DNA of 64,000 nucleotides from Myrica gale (taxonomy: Eukaryota; Streptophyta; Magnoliopsida; Fagales; Myricaceae): NCBI GenBank assembly GCA_963930655.1, contig OZ005621.1, forward strand, positions 18,587,001-18,651,000, read 5' to 3'. Position numbers and translations under genes: made by a program. Positions within the stretch are counted from its first letter, which is position 1; each line of letters opens with the position of its first letter. A model generated the notes under the pieces. The model worked only from the letters and a program-made list of their open reading frames with translations. It did no database searches and was not told where the DNA came from. This document shows positions 1-11,325 of this stretch, one piece after another.

Positions 1-171
1 TAAATGAAATTGTGGGTTTATGGGCCTGTGGCTGAAGTACTATATATGAATTTGCTTGTTTGGTACGGTATGTTGCACTTCTTTTATGATCTTTATTGGT
101 GTAAAGAGTGGTAGACAGTGGGAATTTTTAAGCTTAATTAATAATTGAAGTTTCTTTTGACATTGTTGCAG

Positions 172-280
172 TAGAGAATCATGGGTGCAAACCAGTTCAA
201 GGAATTTGGCTAAACTAAGACCAGAAGTACTGCTGCCATCTCAACAAATATCTGGAGACCAATTTGAGGTAGAGACCTAA
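172..280 (+). CDS. Possible last exon of an unidentified host gene (partial)
   Basis: A pyrimidine-rich tract ends in ttgttgcag at 171, followed by an open frame of 35 codons that closes with TAA at 278-280. The peptide begins RESWVQTSSRNLAKLRPE and ends GDQFEVET. A normal acceptor followed by compositionally normal coding sequence suggests the 3' exon of a gene that starts left of the window. I do not recognise the family. An A-rich stretch near 465-480 could belong to its 3' end. The exon could also be a chance reading frame, since no second exon is visible here. Confidence 0.35.
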
Positions 281-1826
281 TGCTGGTGAAACCTTTGAAA
301 GGCAATTAACTTAATGATCTGCATGCGTGCAACAACATCTGAATATGCTTTAACTAGACTTGAATATGTAAAATATTTTATGATCGATGCAAGCATGTTC
401 ATGAATGTATCTGCGAAAATGCATGTATTAATGCCACATATATAAGCAGCTGTTTCTTATTTAACATAATAAAAAAAAGCTGCAGAAATCCTTCGTTTTT
501 GGAATATATCTGCTAACATGAGCAAATCATTTTACGTGGAGAATTTATTTTAAGATATTTGAAAAACAAAGATCAAGTAAAGCTTTGAGTCTTTGAGATT
601 TGGAAATTAAACAAGTTGCTCTTTCACGAGTATAAATATATATACCACTCGGTGGTGTTCTTAATTTAAGAAAGCTTTGAGTATTTGAGATTTGGAAATT
701 AAACAAGTTGCTCTTTTCACGAGTATATATACCACTCGGTGGTGTTCTTAATTTCATTCATTCTTTTTCCATCTAATTGAAAAGTTTCTACCCTCGTGGC
801 AGGTAAGTGGTGATTTCGAGCAATCGATTAACTCCAAACGTCCAAGTTTAGACCCCAAGAATCCAAGCTTGGAGTTCACCTTGGGGAGACCCAACTGGCA
901 CAGCAAAGAGCACGACTAATTTGACTTATGATTGCCTGATTATTCCCGTATTTCCATGGTAGGAAAGAAGGGAGAAAACACAAAAATATAGGTACAGCTA
1001 GTGAGCTACTAAAAAAAAAAAAATCATCTTCTACAACTTTTTTGGTGTCTTCTTCTGTAAGTCCATGCATGTCTGTACATACTCCTGGTGCTAAAGCTGC
1101 TCTTGCTTGTGAGGTGATGTAGTGAATCATTACTTAACTATCGTGAATGAAGCAAAAAGCTAGAAGAAAAGAAGGAATCAAATTAATGGAGCATTATTTG
1201 CCTTTTATTCTCTCCTTTTTCTTCCCTCGTCTCTCTGTACAAGATCCTTCTCAATTATTTCTTCTTGTGGGGTCGTAATTTCAAGTGATTAGTGTCTGAA
1301 AGCTTGACTTTCTGCGCCTCTTTATATCTGCAAGTACATTCGTGTCTGATTTGAAGTTCATAGATTTGCACCAAGAGAACAAGCTAATTAAAAAAGTAAG
1401 CTCCGGCTGTAAAGACGTGGGGAATATTACAATTTATGTTCACATGAAGGAAGTTTGGTGCTCCTCTCATGATGATCAGATTTAGATAAAAAATCGGCTT
1501 TCTAATTGGAGTGCAGCAGATCATTGATACTTTTGGGAGCTGATTTCCACGTTGCTTGATACCTCAATTAAGATGTTATGTTGCCATTGCGGGGTGCACT
1601 ATGACCCACTTCTTTGGACCCTTTTGGCCGACTCAAAAAAAAGAAAAGAAAAGAATCACACTGTTTCAAACCCAGTGGCCAGATATGATATGAGGAATCT
1701 ATTAAGATAGCTAGCTGTAACCTTAAGTGGAGCATATTCTGATTTCTGATCAGCAAGCTAGGGACTCGAAAAATTTAGGTCTTTGTTAATTATTGGTTTC
1801 TTCAAGAATAACGTTTCCTTTAGTCT
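281..1826. other. Non-coding spacer between the possible last exon and the annexin remnant
   Basis: No convincing gene on either strand. It holds the 93-bp tandem duplication listed separately and several A- and T-runs. The last annexin exon should lie here, to the left of 1827 on the minus strand, but I find no match to its expected sequence. Confidence 0.5.
579..757. repeat. Tandem duplication, two copies of about 93 bp
   Basis: Two adjacent copies begin with aagctttgagt at 579 and 672 and each ends with the stretch ctcggtggtgttcttaattt. They differ by a few bases and by a shortened TA run in the second copy. No gene is associated. Confidence 0.85.
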
Positions 1827-1901
1827 TGCAGGGTTCTCTGCGCAGCGTAAAATTGTAAAGAGAGCATACTCAAAAAGCCCGGATGTTTCGTGCTTTACCG
1901 C
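1827..1901 (-). pseudogene. Annexin remnant, start of the last exon
   Basis: Acceptor cttttctcag is followed by AVKHETSGLFEYALFTILR and CAENPA, typical of annexin repeat 4. The sequence then diverges (RLKETLFLKK) with no GT at the break, so the rest of repeat 4 appears to have been lost by rearrangement. Confidence 0.85.
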
Positions 1902-2044
1902 CTGAGAAAAGTTTGGTTTGGCTTAGAGTCAGAATAAAAATTTCAATAGTGAATAAGCCTCTATTCCTGTGGCACAAAAAAGAAAGAAAAAAAAAAGAGA
2001 GTACGTAACAAGCAAAAAGATGAGATTATAGAAAGAAAATATAC

Positions 2045-2262
2045 CTTTATCAGTGGATTTCCATACATGTCATGGTAAGCAGAACTAATAGCAGCCAATT
2101 GTGCCCTGCTTCGCGTGCTAAATATGCTGATAAAGGTAGGTCTTCTCGTCTGTTCCCAATCTCTTCTCCCCTGCTTTAAAAAGAGCCTTAGCATCCATCT
2201 GAACCATCCCTCTGTCGACTTCTGGATCTTCGTAACGGGGTGTGCTTACATATGCAAGCAAG
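2045..2262 (-). pseudogene. Annexin remnant, exon 3 next to CACTA-1
   Basis: Reads [14 protein letters not shown], then [18 protein letters not shown], a 4-bp insertion, then [20 protein letters not shown] and [10 protein letters not shown] with a GTATAT donor. GEKRLGTDE carries the repeat 3 calcium loop. About 8 bases of the exon edge lie on the far side of CACTA-1, at 14460-14467, next to a possible acceptor (gcgtag on the minus strand). Confidence 0.9.
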
Positions 2263-2645
2263 CACTACAAAAAAAAACGCCTATAGCGGCGGTCAAAAAC
2301 CGCCGCTATAGGCATCTAAACCGCTGCTATAGGATATAGCCGCGGTCACGACCGCCGCTATATACCCGTCGGCATAGGTATATAGCGGCAGTTTCGTTGA
2401 CCGCTGGTGAAGACCGCCGCGCTATAGCAGCGGTCATATAGCGGCGTTCATTACCGCCGCTATAGACATTTTCCTGTAGCGGCGGTCAATGACCGCCGGT
2501 ACAGGTAATTTTTTTTTTAATTTTGTTATTTGATTTACCTGTAGCGGCGGCCCTTGACCGCCGCTACAGGCAATTTTTGTAATTATTTTTGTAATTTTTA
2601 TTTATTTTACCTGTAGCGGCGGTCAATGACCGCCGCTACAGGTAA
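2263..2645. repeat. CACTA-1 left subterminal hairpin array
   Basis: Repeated inverted units such as tagcggcggtca followed by tgaccgccgcta. Variants use tagccgcgg and ccgctgctat cores. Several units end with a cctgtag/ctacagg stem. Subterminal repeats of this kind are the known binding platform of TnpA proteins in En/Spm elements. Binding here is inference. Confidence 0.9.
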
Positions 2646-3142
2646 TTTTTTATTTTTATTTATTTATTATTATTATTATTTTTTTTTAGTATTTTCCTGG
2701 TATACAAATTTTGTTATAATTAACTAATGCATTCAAAGAAAAGTATAATCGACCAAAATATATTTCATTATAATCCTATCGTACAAGTCTTACACCAAAA
2801 AAAATATTACTGAAGGACAGTCTGTCAATAATCTAAAAAGTAATAAGTTTGGACATTTAAGAACAAATAACGATAAAAATTAATCCTCAGCACCTTCAGC
2901 ACGTTCAGCACATCCTGCGCTTTGTGCTTCGTTTGCATTATCTGCTGTTACAATATTTGAAAATTAACAAACAGTAATGACATGAACCAATAAGCTTAGT
3001 GCACACTTAAAATTACATTAATGACAGTATTCATTTATGTTAGTATCTTACCAATAAACGTTTTCCGGCTTGCACGAGATGATCCATGAATTGCTGGTGA
3101 AACTTGAATGTTATTGTCAGCACTTTGGTTTTGTCGTTGATC

Positions 3143-4801
3143 CTACAACGGTAATACAAAATTAATTAAATACGAAGTATATATAAATAGAATCAATAAT
3201 AACATGTGAGAATAAGTAAATAAAACTTTTACCCAAACTTCTGTTATCCTCTGTAGTGTAGATTTAAGCGATGCTAGTTCTGACTCCAACGATTGAACTC
3301 TATTTTCCAAGTGTTTCTCTCTCTCGTTAGTAGTGGATGCAGGCTGACTGTATATGCAGTTCGCGTTGTCAGGATGAGATTTCGGAGTTGGTCCTAATCC
3401 AACGCCGCGAACTCGACCATGTCTGTCTGGCCCAATCACTTGTGCATGATGGTGACCAACCGATGCTGCCATCCACTCTAAATTGGCCTAAAGATTGGGA
3501 ACTTCCTGAATCATTCAGTCCAATCTCCTCCATTCGCCTCTGAGAGAATACAACATAGAATTATATTTTGAATTAATATTCTCACATTCAAATCAAGGTT
3601 GTGACTTACTATTTTCTCTGCTGCGTCCGGATTTATTGGAGATCCATCAGAACGTATATGAACGGTTTTATATAACTCCGCTCGGTCGATTGGAATTTGT
3701 TTCTCTTTTTCCTGCATCGCAAACACCAATTCGTCAAGAGATTTGTAAATCAAAAATAATAATGTTAATGATAAATATCATATCATACCATTAAACAAAC
3801 TAATGAAGTGCTACATACCAATTCGTGAGCATAACGTGCGAAGCTTTTTGATCCTGCAGTGTGGACCGACGTTTGAAGCGATCGATTTTGTTTTCCAGAT
3901 TCACTTCGACGCTACATTAACATCAAGAGAATTAAAATTAATAATAAACTACATTCTTGAAAACTATAATACAAAATAAATAATGTCGTACCCGTCCTGC
4001 ATCAGAGTACCAAAAATCGACTAATTTGCAAAATTGCTCCAAATTAACGTCTGTTGGAGCATTATTTTTCACATACTGAGGCGTAAAGGCCTCATCAAAA
4101 AATTTCTGTTTTAAACTACACTTATAGTTCCTCCATTTCTCTCCTAAATCTTTGAGAAACCAGCTCTTGACAATATCCCCTAAGGGAGGCTCGGGGATTG
4201 TAAATCGTTTCTGCAAAATATAATCGCAAGAGTTAGGTGCGTCAATTATTAAATTTATATGAAAAATCAGCATTATTAAATTATACCGTCACGAGGCTCC
4301 AACAGTCCTCTTTTGTTGACATAGGGACTTTACGCCAATCCGCTGCATCTAATGGGATTTGATTCGCAACACAGGCAATACAACCCGTGAATTTGTTAAA
4401 TATTCCCCCTTCATTACCCAATGGCTGCCCATTGCCATTGAATTGTACTGGAATCAATTCGTCTTCCTTCAGATTCCAGACGTCCGTCATCCGCGTGCCA
4501 CCACACACTTTCCGAAGTCCACTACCACCTGCATATTTAGTATGTGAAACATTATTCACTAAAATATAAGTAAGATTATCTCTATTGTGGTTATGAACAT
4601 ACCAATAATTTCATTATCATTCAAAGATTGATCATCTTCGAAGGACGGCATCGTAGCCTGTTCTGAAGGCAGCTCGGGTGGCTGTGACGGCGTTACTTCT
4701 TGAGATGGGGGCACAGATGGCTGCGACGGTGTTGCTTCTTGAGATGGGGGCATAGATTGCTATGATGAAGAAGATATAGTTCTAAACCTCTTCCTCGTCA
4801 T
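3143..4801 (-). CDS. TnpA-like protein of CACTA-1 (Transposase_24 type), multi-exon
   Basis: TnpA-type proteins bind subterminal repeats and assist TnpD. The likely start is ATG at 4801 (MTRKRFRTISSSS), but an in-frame TAG follows at codon 14 (4760-4762). Next come a PSQ-rich stretch (PPSQEATPSQ), an exon with RKVCGGTRMTDVWNLKEDE, then the exon at 4000-4210 with IPEPPLGDIVKSWFLKDLG and EKWRNYKCSLKQKFF. The latter is the core of the plant Transposase_24 family. The C-terminal exons (3143-3750) include RSDGSPINPDAAEKI and a leucine-rich coiled coil (ENRVQSLESELASLKSTL). Exon ends have GT-AG sites, but exact joins are uncertain. The gene lies downstream of tnpD on the same strand, the usual CACTA order. 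Confidence 0.8.
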
Positions 4802-4992
4802 TGTACCTATACAATATTTAAACATGCATAAAAGTGATTTCAATGTAAAATTCAACAACACAAAACATTTGCTTAAACAAAGCAACGCCAATATAACTAA
4901 AACACAGAGAATAATTGTAATGCGCAATACATACAAAAAACTCAATTAACAGAGAGAAACTTGACATACCATAGGAAAGTTCTGAGGTATAT

Positions 4993-7900
4993 CTAGTGTT
5001 GTTCCTCGACCTCATTTCTAAACCAGATCAAATCATCTTGTACATTCTCAAGGATTTGCTCAACGTTGAAATTGTAAGGTTCATTTTCACAGTAGTCATC
5101 TATGTCGTCCTCTAACATCGATGAGCCTGCATCAAATACATCTCTTGGTTTGGTCTTGACAACTACTTCCCAATTTGGATGTCTTTCATCTGCTACATAG
5201 TATACTTGAGATGCTTGTGGTGCCAAAATGAATGGATCATCGCTTAATCGATCTCCAGTATGCACCAAACGCGAAAAATTAACAAGTTCGAATCCAAACT
5301 CATCAACTTTATATCCCCTACCAATAGTTGTGTCAACCCAATCACATTTGAATAGTACAAAACATTCTTCATCAAAATAGTTTAACTCAATGATACTTCT
5401 AATTCGCCCGTAATATGTGGTGCCCCCTTCAACAGTCACACATACTCCACTATTTTGAGTTGTTCTGCCTATTTCATTGTCTTTTGTACGAAACTTCATA
5501 CCATTACGTACATATCGACTTAATGATCTAGCTTCGGGGTTTGGACCTTTAGCAAGCCATCGAACTCTATTTGGAAGTTGACGCTTCATCGTCTCGTCCA
5601 TATTTTGAACCTATTTTCCTCGGACAGCAACTCAAGATTAAAACTAGTTGTAAGATTTAAAGTAATCGACCAATGCAAAACATTTTAAACATAACACATA
5701 CATAGTCTCGAAACCAGTCACAAAATTCATCTCTATGCATCTTATCGATGACATAATCTGTTGGTCGACTACCACGGTTTCTTGCCTTCAATCGATCTTT
5801 ATGCATTCTACACATAGACAATGGAAGTAAAAAAATTAATACTATTAACTATAGTTCATGCTCAATGAAAGAGTCAGGAGTCTAACATCACTTACGTGCG
5901 GATTTGAATTAACTCATCGCAATTAAAAAGGATATATCGATGAGCCTGCATGCATGTTTTCATATCAAGACGAACGAAAGATATTCCACTCATAGTATCG
6001 TCTACATTTCTTGGTGATCTATTAAAGATCGTTGGGAATGATTCTAAATATCTTGAACAAAAAGTTAAGCATTCATTTGCTATATATCCTTCAGCAATAG
6101 AGCCTTCAGGTGCGGCCGTGTTGCGAACATAAGATTTGAAACGGTGCATGCACCTACACCAACAATATTACACTTTATTAAATAAGTCCTAGTGCAAAGA
6201 CATAGTTGTAACATAACTCTATAATTAATATTACCTTTCAATAGGATACATCCACCGAAGTTGAACCGGTCCACCCATCTTACATTCTGCGACTAGATGT
6301 ACGACCAAGTGCACCATAACAGTAAAGAACCCAGGCGGAAATATCCTTTCAAGTTGACACAATGTTATAGGAATTTGAGCCTCAAGTCGATCTAAGTCCT
6401 CCAATCGTAATGTTTTGGAGCAAATTTCTCTAAAGAAACATGACAATGAGATCAAAGGAGAACAAACCACGCTTGGTAACGATCTCCGTATTGCAATAGG
6501 CATCAAATGTTGCATCAAGACGTGACAGTCATGACTCTTCAAACCTATGATATTACGTTGTTGAAGCTTGACACAACGTGATATGTTCGAAGCAAAACCA
6601 TCCGGCACTTTGACATTCTTTATCACTTTTAGGAAGCCTTCTTTCTCTTCGCGAGTCATTGAGTAACAAGCACCAGGCAAATGCACCTTTCCTGCATCAG
6701 TGATCTTTGGATGGAGATCATGTCTTATTCCCATGCTTTGTAAGTTAAGACGTGCCTTATAGTTATCTTTTGTCTTCCCGTCCACATTTAGCAATGTACC
6801 AATGATATTGTCCACTACGTTTTTCTCAATATGCATAACATCTAGATTATGACGCAACATATTATCCTTCCAATAAGGCAATGAAAAGAAAATACTTTGC
6901 TTCTTCCATACACTTGACTCAAAATGTAAATTACCCTGTATTTCCCTCCAAATGTCATCACCGGTCATAAAATTGGGTGGTGGAGCCATTTCATAAGTAC
7001 CGTCAAATGATCTTTGATCTCTTCTCCACCTATGATTTAATGGTAAGAACCGTCTATGCCCCATGTAGCAGAATTTTCTACCATTATCCAACCATCGTGA
7101 CCAAGTTTGATACATACAACATGGACATGCAAGACGTCCTTTTGTACTCCATCCAGAGAGGTCACCATATGCAGGAAAATCGTTAATTGTCCACATCAAT
7201 GCCGCACGCATCTTAAACATATCTTTCGAAGCAATGTCATAAGTATCTAATCCAAGATCCCACAACTCTTTTAACTCCAATATCAATGGCTCTAGATATA
7301 CTTCTATCTTGAAAGAAGGAGATTTCGGTCCAGGAATTAGTAATGACAACATTAAAGATGAACGTTTCATGCACATCCAAGGAGGCAAGTTATATGGTAC
7401 TAATATCACTGGCCATGTGCTATGACTAGTGCTCATGTTCCCAAAAGGATTAAACCCATCCGCTGCTAACCCAAGCCTAACATTACGAGGATCAGAAGCA
7501 AAATCAGCATACTGTGCATCAAAAGCTTTCCAAGCTTGACCATCGGCCGGATGCCTTAACAACCCATCATTTACACGTCCATTGTGATGCCATTTCATAT
7601 GAGAAGCAGTTTTTGAGGACATGAATAATCTCTGCAAGCGTTGCTTTAAAGGAAACCACCGCAAAACTTTCGCCGGTTTTTTTTTTTGGATCTTTTGGAT
7701 GATTCACCTTCATTCTGTGACAAAATATTTCCCTCCCCATTGCTCTTCCATTTTGATGCTCCACACTTTGAACAAACGTCATTCTTCTCATTCTCATTCC
7801 AAAACAACATACAACCGTTTGGACAAACAGGGATCTTTTCATATCCAAGTCCTAACTCTTTCATATATTTTTTAGCTTCATAAGTATCCTTTGGCAATTT

Positions 7901-8473
7901 AGCACCCGCAGGGAGCATATCAACCAGTGTTTGGAGTAACCACGTAAAAGAGGTATTACTCCAACCTCCCATACACTTCAAATGGTATAACTGTACAACA
8001 GCAGTTAACTTGCTAAATTTTGTGCACCCTTCATACAAAGGATCGTCTGCATCTTTAAGCATGTCATAAAACTTTGCAGTATTTTCAGTAGGATGCGGTT
8101 CTCTTTGTTCTCGTACATTATGGGATTGTGTTTCCGATACTAATGGAAATACCTCGTGTAATAGTTCATGCAGTCCAGATGATGGTTCACACATTTGATT
8201 ATCTCCAACAGGAATAGATGGATTACTAGATGTTACCCTATCTCGCAATTCTCCATGCGCAAACCAATAATCGTAACCCGGGGACATCCCATATTGTACC
8301 AAATGATCATGTACCGTACTGATGTTATACCTCTTGTAATTGACGCACTTTACACAAGGGCAACAAATTCTCTCATCACTACCCATACTCTTAGATGCAA
8401 AACCTAGAAACTCATTGACTCCCAACACATATTCTCTTGTCCCGCGTTTCTTTTTCATCCAACTCTTGTCCAT
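4993..8473 (-). CDS. TnpD-like CACTA transposase (tnp2, DUF4218, DUF4216)
   Basis: This is the catalytic transposase of the element. The start is ATG at 8473 (MDKSWMKKKRGTREYVLGVN), giving an N-terminal Transpos_assoc domain with a CCPCVKC cysteine cluster. The tnp2 domain follows (WNENEKNDVCSKCGASKWK, GLAADGFNPFG, ACPCC, NMLRHNLDVMHIEKNV). Then comes DUF4218 (ERIFPPGFFTVMVHLVVHL), interrupted by an intron (donor at 6234, exon 2 6153-5896, GSIAEGYIANECLTF). A short exon follows near 5810-5705, and a last exon near 5616-4993 carries DUF4216 (QNSGVCVTVEGG, YYGRIRSIIELNYFD, QVYYV). The frame shifts once at an 11-base T run (A run on the coding strand) at 7677-7687, shortly before the main tnp2 part. 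This could be mutation, polymerase slippage or an assembly error. Order and domain content match other plant CACTA TnpD proteins. Confidence 0.9.
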
Positions 8474-9180
8474 GAGCGCTAGTAATAACTATATGAAATG
8501 CAACAAAAAATTATGCATTATTTTAATGTTCATCACATTTATCAAGATTTTGTTATAAACTAACATAAATTAACAAACAAACCCATGCTTTAAATGAAAA
8601 GAAACAAACATTAAATATTGAATAACACAACTGAAGTCCTCCAATCTCCAACAAAAACACATAACCAACATCATATAACACTTACCCCTCCAATCTCCAA
8701 TAAACTCCACAGAACCAACAACAAAAAATAGTTAGCCATACCCTCCGCCTTCCAACAAAATCCACAAACACCACCATCTCCAATAAACTCCACAGAACCA
8801 ACAAGCAATTAATAGTTAGCCAAACCCTCCGCCTTCTAAAATCCACAAACTCCAATCTCCAAAAAATAAGGACAAAAGAACAAGCAATAGTAATTGATGA
8901 AAAGATTCAAGATACCACTAACCTGTGAAAGAGTAATATGTTTATCGGCAAGTAAGAGAATCTGAATTATAAGTTCCTTTGATGTTGCCTTACAAGAAAA
9001 GTAGAGATTTCAAATCCTTTATAAATGTCAGTGAAGAGCTTCCATTAGACACATCACTTAGTCTCCTACAGCAATGTCAAACACGAGATTGTTAGCTTCA
9101 CAGATCTGCAAAATGCCAAAAAATAAATAGAAAGAAAAGTATACGAGAGATGTACGCATGCACAACTCCATCAGAGAAGT
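8474..9180. other. CACTA-1 interior, no gene seen
   Basis: AT-rich sequence upstream of tnpD, where its promoter should lie. Around 8690-8840 a CA-rich stretch is duplicated imperfectly (caataaactccacagaacca appears twice). Confidence 0.5.
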
Positions 9181-9457
9181 CAAATTGGAAAATGTTGAGG
9201 GTATTGGCACCGAAGGGTGAAGCTGTTTGAGGGTAACCCCACAAAGCAGATATTGACTCACACTGAGGCAGTAAGGACAATTGATCCAATGAAAGCTGTG
9301 GGGAAGCCTCATACATTATGGGTTAATTTTGCCAGGCTGTATGAGAACCACAAAGATATTGCCTGTGGATCATCTGGCTACTTTGTATTGTGAATGGGCA
9401 GACATGGAACTGAGGCATAAGAATTTCAGAGGAGCACTGGATTTAATGAGGCGGCTT
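9181..9457 (+). pseudogene. SYF1: Captured fragment of splicing factor SYF1/XAB2 inside CACTA-1
   Basis: SYF1 is a HAT/TPR-repeat scaffold of the spliceosomal NineTeen complex. From 9205 the plus strand reads WHRRVKLFEGNPTKQILTHT, then EAVRTIDPMKAVGKPHTLWV and NFARLYENHKDIA. From 9365, in another frame, it reads VDHLATLYCEWADMELRHKN and FRGALDLMRRL. Both stretches follow the plant SYF1 order. About 16 residues between them are missing, so the copy has an internal deletion. Upstream bases still echo NVEQ (NVE is readable near 9192). The fragment is opposite in strand to the transposon genes and has no start or stop of its own. Identification rests on recalled family sequence. Confidence 0.85.
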
Positions 9458-11194
9458 GGTATAGTAGTGCAATTATTAATAAATTCAAATTAGATATAAA
9501 AACATGTACAAACACAAACGAAGTACAATTTATGCTTTTAAGTTTTTATTAACCAAGAAAAGTTATACAGATTTATTTCAAAAAGTACTATTACACTGAT
9601 GATCTCATTCCTAATAAAGTGAATTTCTGATTGCTAAAGATTCATACGTTCGAGACGAAAATGTTAGGAGCCTAAAAGCATCTGTTTAGTGACAACGAGA
9701 ATGGAAAGGCGACGAATTATGTGATTGCCAGCATAAACTAAATGTAAATTCCTAATAATGTGATTGCCAGCATAAACTAAATGTAATTGGACTATCTGGA
9801 AATTAAATCCACACTAAATGTGATTGCCAGCATAAACTCTCAGTAATAGCAATGTCATACGCACCAGATAATTTCTGCCACTACTTACATATTTTAGAAT
9901 GCGAATAAGAAAACAACATGAAACGTTCCTGTTGACATGATATTATTCTCATTGCCAATTGTGCATTATACGATGGGGTGCGGATATTTATTACAAAATA
10001 TCACTCAGTAAAAAGAAGAAGAAGAAAGCTAACATGTTAAAATGATAACATGTTGTAATAGGGATTGCAATTAAATCAATACATTAATGAAGGAAATCAA
10101 TTGTCCAAATCGAGTTAAAATGCTTCAAAGTCAAATCACACTAACTAATTCCATAAAGGATAATGTTCTAGAATGTTAAGTCACATGCCTTTGCAATGAT
10201 TTTTTTTTTAATGCAAAAAAGGGCATTTGGAGACCGGGTTGATAAAAATAAGAGGTAATCTAATAGGAAAACGTAAATTCACTTCCGAGGATTTGACTTT
10301 CATTATAAATGGGCAACTCAATGTTTACAGTATACACCATTCGCTAGTACTCCTTAGTGGTTATATTTATTGGACATAGAAATTATTGATTTCCTGCTAT
10401 AAATAAAAGGTGTATTAACGAGTATATTAAAAATGCACCATTATGCTTAAATAAACTATTTTCACTCCTATCCTTCTCTTAATTATCTGTTAAAAATGCA
10501 TTAGAATGATTATCAAATGACTATAGAAAAACACTTCTTTAGTTCTTTTGGTCTTTGTAGCACTCAGGTTTTGCTTTTGGTCAATAGAAGGCATTGCCCT
10601 CTCTCTACCCTTGGTCAATGTCTTTAAGCCTGAATTTCCCACTTCGATAAGAACTTGTAAAGGCAGAGCAACACCAAATCAAATGAAACTTTGCATCCAA
10701 TTTTTCCCGTATAGTTCATAGGACAGATAGACAGTAGAATAGTCAAAAGGGTACAAAATATAATTTCCATCAAAATTAGGATATAATATTTTTGCTAAAT
10801 TTCTTCCCTTCAATGGAAACAGAGCACATCCTTTACTCCTTCACTCTTTGACCAAAATATTACTGTAACAAGATGGCCTGAAGGAGAAAAGAGAAAAACT
10901 AAAAAGCAGCTAAATTTCTTCCCTTCAATGGAAACAGAGCACATCCTTTACTCCTTTACTCTTTCACCAAAATATTACTGTAACAAGATGGCCTGAAGGA
11001 GAAAAGAGAAAAACTAAAAAGCAGCTAAATTTCTTCCCTTCAATGGAAACAGAGCACATCCTTTACTCCTTTACTCTTTGACCAAAATATTACTGTAACA
11101 AGATGGTCTGAAGGAGAAAAGAGAAAAACTAAAAAGCATGTGACCAGTTATAGTTTTTAGCCAGTGACCAGTTATATTTTTTAGCCAGAGCTAC
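9458..11194. other. CACTA-1 interior, non-coding, with short duplications
   Basis: No gene seen. The phrase tgtgattgccagcataaact occurs three times between about 9720 and 9840, and a 115-bp unit is repeated three times at 10794-11138. Confidence 0.5.
10794..11138. repeat. Three tandem copies of a 115-bp unit
   Basis: Copies start with gctaaatttcttcccttcaa at 10794, 10909 and 11024, nearly identical, and the third fades after aaaaagca. The near identity suggests recent expansion inside CACTA-1. A shorter 23-bp duplication containing gtgaccagttata follows directly at about 11140-11186. Confidence 0.92.
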
Positions 11195-11325
11195 CTTCGA
11201 GAATATTCTTTCTGGTTCTGCAGCTGAACTACTGCTAATGATGTATCAAGCCCTGTTTCTGATGGCCATGACTTTTCCACATTCACAGTGTAAAACAAGT
11301 ACGCATACCAGTCATTATCAGCAAC
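11195..11325 (-). pseudogene. Captured exon of an unidentified host gene inside CACTA-1
   Basis: On the minus strand a tttgtttcag acceptor precedes 131 bases of open frame followed by a GTAGCT donor at 11194. The peptide reads VADNDWYAYLFYTVNVEKSW, then PSETGLDTSLAVVQLQNQKE and YSR. Intact splice signals on both sides and coding-like composition make a captured genomic exon likely. I do not recognise the family. It is not part of any CACTA protein that I know. Confidence 0.6.

Noticed and set aside
2263-2645. Regularly spaced palindromic units suggestive of a CRISPR array
   Set aside because: They are unequal in spacing, lie at a CACTA terminus with target duplications and are repeated at the other end; the genome is plant nuclear.
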